Source: Solea solea | Lineage: Eukaryota; Chordata; Actinopteri; Pleuronectiformes; Soleidae | Assembly: GCF_958295425.1 (NCBI RefSeq) | Contig: NC_081137.1 | Coordinates: 10,145,738-10,209,737, forward strand | DNA: 64,000 nucleotides | Reading direction: 5' to 3' | Shown here: positions 13,501-22,448 of the stretch, one piece after another | Layout: the number at the start of each line of letters is the position of its first letter | How positions within the stretch are numbered: position 1 is the stretch's first letter | Program-made: the position numbers and the translations under genes | The notes under the pieces: generated by a model | Seen by the model: only the letters and a program-made list of their open reading frames with translations | What the model was told of the DNA's origin: nothing | Databases searched by the model: none

Positions 13501-14022
13501 AGAGTGTCTCCCAGTCTCCCAGGCAGACACCATTATAACCAACACAACTTGCATCACAGCACTGTCTATTTTAAAAATATTGTACATGTGTAGTATATGC
13601 AGCAAAGGCTGCAAAAAAATATTAATATTATTACCATTTAAAATTATATTTTTTTTTCCAATGGCACTGTTAAACACTGTGTTAAACCTGTGGTTGATGC
13701 AAAGGCATACATTCTAGTTCGTTAGTTGTAACAAATGAATGCAAGTGACGTTGTGTTAAAAAGCGTTGTATACGTGGAGTACAATTCACAAGAGAATTAT
13801 CTTATAGAGCAATAAAAGTCAAATGGTTTAAAACGCTGTAGACCCCTGTTATAGATATTTAATTCATGCCTATAGCTAACTACATTGGAATCACCTTTAT
13901 TTAGAGATTCACTACCACACAGCTAGCTGTTAGCCAAAACAGCTAGGTAGTTGCTACGCAAGATCGTCATTATACCACCTCATAGACATCTGTGTTTCCG
14001 CTCACAGTTTTTACCTGAACAT
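1567..14022 (-). CDS. atrx: atrx, 5' portion (ten coding exons; chromatin remodeller ATRX), partial
   Basis: ATRX is a nuclear SNF2-family remodeller that works with DAXX to deposit histone H3.3 at heterochromatin and reads H3K9me3/K4me0 through its ADD domain. Coding exons in transcript order are 14022-14015, 11398-11292, 11195-11140, 10784-10756 (29 nt), 8979-8858, 8338-8222, 7886-7777, 7166-7099, 5317-3537 and 1627-1567. All have GT-AG borders and the phases join without a break. The start was chosen because MFS spliced to TTPNKLNLLVNKLHQYLAHS aligns with the vertebrate ATRX N-terminus. The ADD domain spans about residues 147-275: GATA-like finger with C156/C159, then the PHD finger from WCAEGG at 207. 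An LVVKL motif at 490-494 matches the HP1-binding LxVxL-type motif, and RRSPRVKTTPLRRP is conserved. The helicase, DAXX-binding region and stop codon lie left of base 1. The central acidic region is shorter than in mammals. Identification is firm; exon borders are inferred by eye. Confidence 0.93.
2540..3199. mobile_element. MITE-like element with ~45-bp terminal inverted repeats
   Basis: The left end (gcatttccaccggct at 2541) and the right end (agccggtggaaatgc ending near 3196) are inverted copies that continue inward for about 45 bp with mismatches. The interior includes a perfect 24-bp palindrome at 2606-2629 and a tandem duplication of about 90 bp (2749-2850 and 2968-3056). It has no coding capacity. 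The superfamily is not assigned because no clear target duplication is visible. It lies in the intron between the atrx exons at 3537 and 1627. Confidence 0.6.
3537..5317 (-). CDS. atrx: atrx large central exon: PHD half of ADD, HP1 motif, acidic Ser-rich linker
   Basis: This 1781-nt exon is the counterpart of the very large exon 9 of mammalian ATRX. It begins inside the codon before WCAEGGN and carries the cysteines of the PHD-like finger (CCDFC, CKKC, CYVC). A helical segment follows (NVLENMEHL), then a long low-complexity region rich in Ser, Asp, Glu and Lys with several SDSD-type casein-kinase-like stretches. The LVVKL motif sits near base 4467. The exon ends in FHQSSG with donor GTGGGT. 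The protein frame runs unbroken across the whole exon, which supports a functional gene. The mammalian exon is about 3 kb, so roughly 1.2 kb of linker is absent here. Downstream, the next exon (1627-1567) gives an acidic DDDDPENR end, which matches the conserved border before the ATRX IAKKMLLEEI segment. Confidence 0.93.
5852..6286. mobile_element. hAT-like MITE with near-perfect 8-bp target duplication
   Basis: The left end contains gttcccaacctgggg and the right end contains aggttgggaaccactg, forming inverted termini. The flanks are CTCTAGTC (5844-5851) and CTCTAGTA (6287-6294), an 8-bp target duplication with one mismatch. Length, ends and duplication size fit a non-autonomous hAT element. 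It sits in the atrx intron just upstream of the large exon. Confidence 0.72.
6358..6659. mobile_element. MITE with ~40-bp terminal inverted repeats
   Basis: The left terminus reads ggcccccttttcacctgcc followed by attaaaatgcattttctg. The right terminus is its reverse complement with small changes (cagaaaatgcattttaatg, then aggggggcc). The interior is non-coding. The target duplication is uncertain, so no superfamily is given. It lies in the same atrx intron as the hAT-like element at 5852. Confidence 0.6.
7363..7593. mobile_element. Short hAT-like MITE with perfect 8-bp target duplication
   Basis: The ends TAGAGATGCACCGAAA and TTTCGGTGCATCCCTA are inverted copies. ATAGATAC flanks both sides exactly (7355-7362 and 7594-7601). 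The perfect duplication suggests a fairly recent insertion. It lies in the atrx intron between the exons at 7099-7166 and 7777-7886. Confidence 0.78.
9136..9629. mobile_element. hAT-like MITE (CAGGGGTCTCAAACT ends) with perfect 8-bp target duplication
   Basis: The termini CAGGGGTCTCAAACTGGC and GAGTTTGAGACCCCTG are inverted, followed inward by ggcccggggg and by ggccc-rich sequence. GTTTAAAG is duplicated exactly at 9128-9135 and 9630-9637. These are classic signs of a non-autonomous hAT transposon. A decayed relative lies near 18353-18400 (gagtctcaaactcaaagacc). Confidence 0.82.
10216..10506. mobile_element. Old MITE with GTGACACCCCTAG-type ends
   Basis: The left end ctagggttgtcacgattctcc and the right end ttgtgacacccctag are inverted copies. 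A related left end (taggggtgtcatgattctcc) occurs at 12556. No matching target duplication was found, so the element is probably old. It is immediately followed by a SINE 3' fragment to about 10650 (gatggactggcaacctgtcc through gataaagcggtagcag). Confidence 0.55.
13150..13350 (+). pseudogene. LINE reverse-transcriptase relic
   Basis: Two overlapping frames give the RT signature GVPQGIILGPVLFSLFI and then, after a frame change, YHCYVDDTIV, the YADD-type catalytic box. The order and spacing match the palm domain of an L2/Rex-type LINE. It is too short and frameshifted to be active. It lies in atrx intron 1, opposite in strand to atrx. Confidence 0.65.
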
Positions 14023-14835
14023 CTCTGCAGACACGATGCCAAGCAGGCGAACCACTCAATTCCTTATCGTTTCATTGCAGTGAAAATATTCCAAACAAGA
14101 TTATGGCGCTCAAAGTAAGATGCGGACAAGAGCGGACAGCATTGCCATGGGTTTCTTCTTCTTCGGTGAGCAAACCTGTGAAATAGGTGCATTACCGCCA
14201 CCTTCTGCTCCGGAGTGTGGATCAGAGAATCAGAAATTAAAACTTCCGCTGCTCTTCTTTCATTTGTGTTTAATAATATTTATTACAATTTATAAAGTCG
14301 ACTGGGATTGATTTTTTTCCTCCATCTGATATACTATAAATGTTTAATGATAACAAATAATACAAAAAATAAATTGCTTAACTTTAGCCACCAGTTATTA
14401 AATAACACCAATGATCTCTCTCCAATCCACATGTTCTGTCTTCTACATGTTGAATATGTCTGGAATGCAGCTGTAAAACTTGGAAAAGGGTGAGTTAATA
14501 TCCCCGCGAGTGAAATGGAACAGATTACTAATGAATGTTCTAATTTAATTTTCTATATAGAAGACTCCAGCAAGACTCCGGACAAAGTTTTAGATTCTCT
14601 CCTAGTTGAAAGTGAAAAAGGCGACCCCAGGCAACTGGTGCTTTAGATTGCTTGACACCATCTGTATGTACCTCTATGTATTCTAACATTGGCAGAGAAT
14701 GCTCATTAAGGTCAAGTGTGTAACATATTTATTTGCCATTTTCACAGTTACAGGGACATTGCAATTCTTGTGCAGTTGAAAAATGAATACAAATTAATAC
14801 AAAAAAGTTAAATATAAAACACAATCTAAACACAA

Positions 14836-15150
14836 TATCCATCCATTTTCTACCGCTTTATCCTCCACAGGAGGGTCGCGGGGGCCAATCTCAGATGACA
14901 TAGAGCGATAAACAGTTTGCCAGAGCCATCGCCACGGCCACATATGGAGACAAACAACCATTCACTGTCACATTCACATACAGTCAATTTAGTAGTGACC
15001 AATTTACCTAATCCCATATTGCATGTTTTTGGACTGTGAGAGGAAGCCAGAGAAAACCAATGCACACACGGGGAGAACATGCTCACTCCATGCAGAAAGG
15101 CCCTTGTTCCAACCAGGCTCAAACCTGGTCTTCTTGCCTCAAAGGCAACC
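14836..15150 (-). repeat. tRNA-derived SINE, minus orientation
   Basis: The plus strand reads ctaccgctttatcctcc, then cattcactgtcacattcac, caatttacctaatcccat, ggggagaacatgctcac and aaaggcccttgttcc. This is the reverse of the widespread fish SINE in which a Pol III B-box-like head is followed by tttctgtgtggagttt. Related copies lie at 16790-17045, 55978-56215 and 56880-57090. Confidence 0.7.
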
Positions 15151-15247
15151 TACACATACACACAGATATAATATAAAATATAAATATAATATAATATAAA
15201 TATAAAATGAGGTGCAGTTGGAGAGTAGCTTAAATGGTTCATTATTG

Positions 15248-15255
<8 letters not shown>

Positions 15256-15315
<60 letters not shown>
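15256..15315. repeat. (AT)n microsatellite
   Basis: An almost pure AT dinucleotide tract of about 60 bp lies within the atrx-pls3 intergenic region. Open frames of Tyr-Ile repeats here are artefacts of the tract. Confidence 0.95.
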
Positions 15316-15318
<3 letters not shown>

Positions 15319-16258
15319 TATAGCCACACCCATAATGAATGTATCATGTACTGGATTGTTATTACTCAGGTACCTGTGACGAAGTGAAGTACTTCCCATC
15401 TTTGATGTCTTGAACCACTAGTCTGACAGTGGCTGGAAAGAAGCTGTTGTGGAGGCAAGCCCCTGTGAGCACTGATCCTTACTGGCCAGCAGTGTCTCAG
15501 GTTGAAACCCGAATCCAACCACCTGCACAGAGCATGAGCTGGAAGGTGCAAAAGCGCTGGGACGTCATCGTTTTCCTGCTCTCTCTCTCTCTCTCTCTCT
15601 GTCTGTGTGTTTGTGTCCGACTGTCCGTCCGCAGTAATTACAGTTCAATGGATCTCACTCTGCAGCATGCTCGTAAATATTTAGTTTTATGACAGAAAGT
15701 CGCTAGTAGCCTTTTTTAAAAAAATGAAAAAGTCTCCAGGGGTTTTAAGGGGGAGGGGCTTTTAAGGGGCTAAACATGCACATGGAAACGGCACACAACG
15801 TAAACGTAAACAAACAGACATGATTTCCCTTTCTTTTCTTTGGCTCGGATCATTCTGTCTCAGTTACTGTTAATATATCTAATGTATCTCTTCTGTTTTT
15901 TGGTGTAATAGTACACCGGACTACAGTGCTACTGGCATGTGAACTACAGCTTTTTGAGCCGTTTCGTGGGTTCTGTGTGGACGGAGATATTTCCTGAATA
16001 CGTCTTTACTGGGATATTTTTGGAAAAAAAAGAGATCGTTTTTGGGTTTTTTGCCGTTCTGTGTTCCGTTCCAAGCCCTTAATGTCTCTGTCCACTGATC
16101 AATGTTCTTTATCATCTAAACATTTCCGGCAGGCTGTACACTGACTGGTGTAATGCTACGGTTACTACCCTCCACAGTTTTCATTTCTTTATCTGCAGTT
16201 CAAAGTTATTTAACAGGGTTCATCACCACAGTCCACAAACCCTTCATTCATTAGAATA

Positions 16259-16466
16259 CGACGGTCATATGACAGACTTCTGAATTCTCAAGCCTATCAA
16301 AGGCAAGGTGGCTGTGATGCCTTTAAACATGCCTGTGTGACACACTTTATCCGCCACATCCAAAAAATAATGATACTGTGTCATACAGACATGTTTAAAG
16401 GCATCAAAGCCACCTTGCCTTTGATAGGCTTGAGAATTCTGAAGTCTGTCATATGGACCGTCGGAC
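16259..16466. repeat. Long fold-back hairpin, ~85-nt arms, ~32-nt loop
   Basis: The left arm (about 16259-16345, including ttctgaattctcaagcctat and caaaggcaaggtggct) pairs with the right arm (about 16378-16466, including agccaccttgcctttg and ataggcttgagaattc). Only a few mismatches and one single-base gap separate them. A transcript would form one long stem. It is most likely a young fold-back MITE, but it lies 1.2 kb upstream of the presumed pls3 first exon and may be transcribed. No flanking duplication was identified. Confidence 0.85.
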
Positions 16467-16789
16467 AATTACGCAAAGAAGAACTGATGTTCCTTGTGGA
16501 GAGCATCTTTGCTATCACTGTGTAGAGACAAAGAAGAGACTATTACGCGATTGGTAGATAGACGGACAGACAGACGTACCTTGAAGGTAAGGGTAGGGTC
16601 ATATACGTTTTACTTAACAGGGGCTCTTTAAAGGGATAGTACAGCTTTTTTGGAACATGGCTGTATGGTTTACTAACACATAGTCTGCACTGACTGCGCT
16701 GCTCAGCCCTGTGCTGGGAACCAGATAGAATAAATTTAAAGGTGTCATACGTAAAATATGTACAACGGGCCACACACCACAGTGGCAAG

Positions 16790-17045
16790 CACTGTTGACT
16801 CACAGTAAGAAGGTCGCTGGTTGGAATCCTGGTTCAGCTGAGGACTCTCTATGTGGAGTTTGCATGTTCCTCCCTTGTGTGTGCATGTTGGTTTTCTCCG
16901 GGTTCTCTATTTTCTTTCCACAGTCCAACAACATGCAGATTAGGTTAATTGGACACTCTAAATTGAATGATTGTTCATCTCTGTGTGTTAGCCCTGCAAA
17001 GAACTAGTGACCTGTTCCCAGTGTGACCCCGTTGCTCATATTGTA
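16790..17045 (+). repeat. tRNA-derived SINE, plus orientation
   Basis: The head contains gactcacagtaagaaggtcg with a B-box-like GGTTGGAATCC. The body follows with tatgtggagtttgcatgttc, ttttctccgggttctc, cacagtccaacaacatgcag and ggttaattggacactc. The end is the gacctgttcccagtgtgac part. This is the DANA/mermaid-like fish SINE arrangement. Confidence 0.72.
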
Positions 17046-17269
17046 AGCAAGTGCGGAAGCACACACACAGACAGAGCCACAAAAAACAATACTTTACTCC
17101 CACTCCGTGGGGTGAAGTATTGACTGTCTAACAAATAGGTGTAGATTTTATTTGGAGAGCCAATTGTAATAGATACTAAAATCATTTCTAATATTCCTGC
17201 TGACAGCCATGCTCAATGAAAGCAAGTCTGCCTGTCAGTCATGTCTATGCTGCTACTTAGCAGAAGAGA

Positions 17270-17283
17270 CCACCAGGGGGCGC
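17270..17283 (+). promoter_or_regulatory. CTCF-like binding motif, plus orientation
   Basis: CCACCAGGGGGCGC is an exact match to the core of the vertebrate CTCF consensus. It lies about 370 bp upstream of the inferred pls3 first-exon donor, between the divergent atrx and pls3 genes, and outside recognised repeats. Such sites commonly mark domain borders or promoter-proximal loop anchors. Binding itself is inferred. Confidence 0.6.
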
Positions 17284-17541
17284 GCACAGCCCAAGCAACA
17301 CTGAAAATTGCAATTGCGATCACAGAAAAAAAAGGAAAAGAAAAACTTTCACTTTACTTTTTTGCTGTAGAATGCATGCATACTACTGTAATTATATTAC
17401 ACATAGGATATTAATAACACGTTAATATTTGACATATTCAAGCGGAGTTAATTTATTTACAAAATATATCGTTTGTATGTCGTTTTAGCTTGAGGTCTGG
17501 CACAGATAATACTCCATACACGGGACATCAACGCCCAGCGG

Positions 17542-17654
17542 TGACGTGACCGGGTGGGGCGGGGAAACATTCCAACTCCCGTCTACTTTTGTTTCTACGT
17601 GGAGGAGACAGGACTGCAGACTGGACGCTGTCTGATATTTTAGCCGTACTGACG
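17542..17654 (+). promoter_or_regulatory. pls3: Presumed pls3 promoter and non-coding first exon
   Basis: The segment holds a CRE-like TGACGTGA (17542-17549), a GC box in tggggcgggg (17555-17564) and ACATTCCA, a TEAD-type site, just downstream. It ends at a strong donor, GACG|GTGAGT, after base 17654. Coding begins only in an exon at 28127 that has a 5' acceptor before the ATG, so a non-coding upstream exon must exist, and this is the best candidate. The exact transcription start is not visible. Confidence 0.5.
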
Positions 17655-20600
17655 GTGAGTACCAAATTTCCTGGCAACTTTCAAAGCAACAACCACTGAG
17701 AGTCAGAGTTAGCGTTAAATTAACAACCTCGTCTTCAGCTTTCCTCTCTGTGATAGCCGCTCTCCTCTGTCCAGGAGGCTGCGTTAGCTGAGTAAACACT
17801 GGTAGTTTCCTGTCTATAAAACTTGCATGGTGTGTCCGACTCCTTCGCTCCCCTGCTAGCGTTAGCTGCACCTTTGCTGTGGCTTACTCATCCTCACGGT
17901 GTTTCTTATCTCGTAAAACACCAATAAATACGTCTCCAGGTCAGTCACTGTGTGACTAGTTAACTTTCAGTTGTAATAAAAGTCACAAGTGCAATTAAAA
18001 TACACAAAATAAACATAGAAGAGTGAGTTGTAACACGGATTGGCTGTTAATTTTACCGTGTTTATCTTTTTTTTTTGTTGCTATCAGCACTACTTTACAT
18101 TTATGAATGTGACACATACCACAGCAAGGAGCTGGCGCGACAGAGAGAGTACGTTCATTTTGTTCATCGCAACACACCGGAGGAAGCCTCATGCATGGGT
18201 GTAGCCTGCCTGGCTTTTTAAAACATTGCCGATAAACATGAAGCTGACGCATGAATGAACCATACATAAGCAGCTGAAGCCTGAGCCACCAGGCCAGCCG
18301 TGTGCGTGTGTGTTCCCTTGTGTTTTGTACCTCTGTAGAACCTTTTATGGCCGGAGTCTCAAACTCAAAGACCTCGGGCCACTGAGCATCTAGTATGGTC
18401 AGAAGATATGGAACAATCTATAGTTCACAATACAAATGTATATGGTGTAAAATTAATCAATGAATAAAAAAAAATAACCCATACGGAGACACTCAATAAA
18501 AGTTGATATTAAGTAGTGGGACACATGAGGCAGGACCTCATTTCTGATGAATGTTTTGTGCTAAGATGTGATTTGTGGTGAGGTTAGGGTTAAGCATTGG
18601 CTGTTTAGGTTGTCCAAATGAATGGAAGTCAGTACAGTGTCCTGAGACGGATAACTGTGCAACCCTGTGTGTGTGTTTGTGTGTGTAACCTCACTGTTTG
18701 CTCATGTGATGACAGTTCAGGTTTTTTTTCTTGTTGACGCGTTTAAATGCTGCAGTGAGTCAAGTAAATGTTTTACCACACTTAAAAAGATCTGCCACTC
18801 CCTCTCTTTTGTGTCTCATTACTTTAACATTTGCAAAGTGGATTTTCACTCCCTGTACATACGTTTGTGCAAGTGTCCTCATAAAATCATTAGTCTTCAT
18901 GGAGTATTCATTTTGAAGTGGTTTTTCTAGTGTTGTTGACTGTTGATGGTTTTAAAAGCAGAGGTCAAGCAGCCCATCTACTTTGTCCCCACTTGGTAAA
19001 CAACATTCTCTGTCTTGTTTTTTTACTGCACCGAATGATTAACATGATTCTTCCTACACATCTTGGATCCCATTAAATGATCAGTTTGAGCATTAAGCAA
19101 CCAGGTTGACATATCTGATGTCAGGGGTAAAAAATCTAAATGTTTTGACGTGGTAAAGGGAGGTTTGTTGTGAATACATTTTCTCATTCAAGGTCGGAAT
19201 TTCTTATTCAGCACTTTTTACTTGACATTGTGTCCTTGGTTAAAAGGCAGTTTTAGCTCTTTGGGACATGTGACACATACTCAGAATCTCAAACACCAAC
19301 ATCACAAAATATCACATTGAAACTTGGATGTAGCACTACTAGTGAATCAATGACTCCTGTGATATAACATTGTTGATTTTCTCTTTGGTGCTTGAATGGG
19401 ATGTTTACAAAGCAACCTTTTAAAAAATATTCCAGACTTAAGCAGAGGTAGATTTTATTAGGTGAGCCTTTTGGTAAGTGGCTAAAATAGTTTTTTCCTT
19501 GTGTCCCTACTTGCCATATTTTCACTGAAAGCAAGCATCTGTGTTGCAAACTGGTTCTTGGTGAAGAGAGTCCACCCAGTACATTAGTTGCTGACTGTAG
19601 TAGTACCTCACCCAATCACTCTGTAAAGACCAGAGCTCATATTGTGACATGGTTTGTGGAAACGTGTGTATCTTTTGTGTCCTTGGTAGGGATGCGCACA
19701 ATATTATCGGCACCATATTGGTTTTGGCAGATATTGGCTTTAAAATGTATTATTGGATGCCAGCAAACACACTAAGCTCCATCGATATGACAAATGACTG
19801 TAGTTAGGACTGTAGTAAGTTTCAATTAGGGCAGAAACAATTATTCGATTAATCAATTACTAAATTAATCATCAAATATTTCAATAATCAATATAACAAC
19901 CAATCGTATAAGAGTGTTAGTGTGTTAAAGAATTAAAACAAGTTGTTGATTTTTTTCAGTTTCTTTTATGTCATTATTTTGTGGTTTATTTGCTAAATAT
20001 AATAAAGAAATCCATAAAACGTAATCATTTTGGTTTGTGGACAAAGCAAAACATTTGAGAATAATTTGGAGGTTTGGGAAACGTTGGTGAACTTTATTTT
20101 TATTATGAAATTATTCATCCCTAATTTCTCTACAGTAGAGACTAAATGATCTCTGCAGTTGAGCACACGGAAAAACTTAAACACATTGGTATTAGCAGGG
20201 GGTTTTCTAGAAAAAAAAAAAACGCAGATAGATAAACCTGGAATTCAAAAACCACATATATGAGATTATTGATGTTTCTTGGTAAAACCATTGTTTTAAA
20301 CTAGATTGAATGTCCAAGATTGAAGCATGCTAAATTGGCATTTTGGTAAGAGGGTGCATTGCGTCCGTTACCCTGTTTCCCTTGAGTCTTTGGTTATTCC
20401 TTCAGAACTGAATGAATCTATGTCCAAGTTTTGTATCAGCTTTAAAAAAGTGTCAACACATCCTTGATGGGAACTAAGAAAAAAAAAATCATTCATTTGA
20501 CATCTGCTTGTCATTGATATCAGGTTTGAGGTCAAATTTCACACAATTGTGAAGTGCATGTGAGGTCTGCGTATGGCACCCCACAACAGCTGAAGTAAGT

Positions 20601-20974
20601 GAGTAAGTGAGTTTTCCCCAGCATGTGCTTGAACCAAACAAACGTTCTTTTAAATGCAGACATGAGGTGACTGATGTTATCCCTGCAAAGACAAACCAGA
20701 CAGTCAGGAAGGAATAACTCTGCCTTTGTTGTGTTTCCGCCCTTGCACATGCTCACACCTGTGCGAATGAACAGGTTGTCCCGCTTTGTGTGCTGTCAGG
20801 TTTTTTAACAGGTTGTCTTCACCTGTTGAAAACATAGTAAGAGTGACAGCTACTTATATACAGAAAGTTGTTTTTTTGAGAACTTGACTTTTTAATACCA
20901 TGGTGTACCTTGAAACCGGTTGTCAGCCAATGGCAATTTATTACTTAAATCCTGTGAATTTGGATCAAGTAAAC

Positions 20975-21303
20975 TAATCCTTTAACTAATCGTTCAGATT
21001 TTTTTTTATTTTCTCAATTAATCTATTAATTGTTTGGTTCTTAAAATTTCTTTTTAAATCAAAAAAAAAAACATTATCTGTTTACAAATGATGATGTTCT
21101 CAAATGTCTTGTTTTGTACACAAACCAAAATGATTCAGTTTTAAGGATTTCTTTGTTCTATGGAGCAAAGAAATGAGAAAGTATTCACTTTTAAGAAGCT
21201 GAAAAATCAGATATCTTGATTTAATGACACTCAAACTGAATCAAAATAGTTGATGATTATTTTATTGATTATTATCGATTAACAATTACTCGTTGCAGGC
21301 CCC
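20975..21303. mobile_element. AT-rich hAT-like MITE (GATTAATCG family)
   Basis: The ends carry TTAATC/GATTAA-rich sequence. The right end reads cgattaacaattactcgttgcaggccc, and the interior holds the ttgttttgtacacaaaccaa segment. Copies of the same family at 19828-20090 and 27403-27690 share the TGGACAAA or TGGACCAAAC segment and the same termini. Confidence 0.5.
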
Positions 21304-22381
21304 ATTGAAATGTAATTGCTGAGTTACTGCCTTAGAGCTACTTTAACAAAAAGAAAATGGCTGAGACCTATTCGTGTTTGTTTTTCATTAACATTTATCC
21401 TCATCGCTTATTTCAACCCAAACAAACTGAAAAAGCTTGTTTTGCCTGAACTTTTTTAGAAAATGTTAATGTCCACAACTCACATTTTGCAATAAACATA
21501 ACAAAATTAGTATCTAATTCAGCTCCACGTGCATTTTGTATTTCTGTATGCATTTCTTTCTTGTATTTCTCACACACTGAATTAAAATATTAATGCTTTC
21601 AAAACAGAACAATGCATTCATACATACACCAACATATTCACTTTTAATTTTGTTATGGTCGCCCACATGTCACTGTCACTTAACCTGTACCTATATGTAC
21701 AGCTGTATGTATGATGTATACTGGGTATTTCCATTTAGTGAGATGACTGGCACTGCATGGAGTCAACAAAAGGTGTCCAAAGTATCATTTAAATGTCCAT
21801 CTGACAGTCTGAACTTTGATTTGACACACAATCCCCAAGTTGACAGTAGCACAACTGTTTCACAACTAATTGGCAACTAATAATTTCGTGTTGGAAGGGG
21901 CGGGACACCTCTGTTACTGCAACTATTTGTCTACATAATTGACAACATTGATAATTCGTTGATGCAGAATTTTTGTGTGAACAGTGGGGCTGTTGCTTTT
22001 TATCCGAAATTAGATATTACTCCGAAAGTCCACGTTTGGACTGTAATTATGTGCTCAAATTGCAGTCTACGTCTCATAAGCACCTAGCCTCACTGCATGG
22101 TATCCTGCCAGTGTTGCCAACTCCGCAGCAAGGAAATGAGCTATTGGCTGTCCTAAAAGTCGCTGAATGGTCATCACCTAATTTGCATAATTGACCATGT
22201 GTATGTAATTATAGGAGAGAGGAATAACAAACAGAGACAAAGTGAGTAAAAAAACACAAAATTATTTAGAGCTACAAATTAACTTTTTTCTGTAGCTTCT
22301 TGATTTCTTTTTTATGTCACAATTCCAACCCTCCTTATTTATCTGGGCTTGAGACTGGCAAAAGTCACCCAAGAAACACAC

Positions 22382-22419
<38 letters not shown>

Positions 22420-22448
22420 GTTATTAGTATTGTTGTTGTTGTTGTTGT
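22382..22448. repeat. (TTA)n followed by (TTG)n microsatellite
   Basis: About 38 bp of TTA repeats are followed, after a short break, by about 19 bp of TTG repeats, in pls3 intron 1. Confidence 0.95.

Larger units (their letters stand above)
14023..17541. other. Divergent intergenic region between atrx and pls3
   Basis: atrx starts leftward at 14022 and the presumed pls3 promoter lies near 17.6 kb. The atrx transcription start is probably within about 100-200 bp right of 14022, but no TATA box was seen. The interval holds two SINEs in opposite orientation (14836-15150 and 16790-17045), a long (AT)n tract, a (CT)n tract near 15580, the hairpin at 16259-16466 and the CTCF-like motif at 17270. 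No protein-coding exon was recognised. Confidence 0.55.

Noticed and set aside
15139..15399. Open frames with Tyr-Ile repeats
   Set aside because: Products of the (AT)n tract, not proteins. The same applies to frames at 60711-61075.
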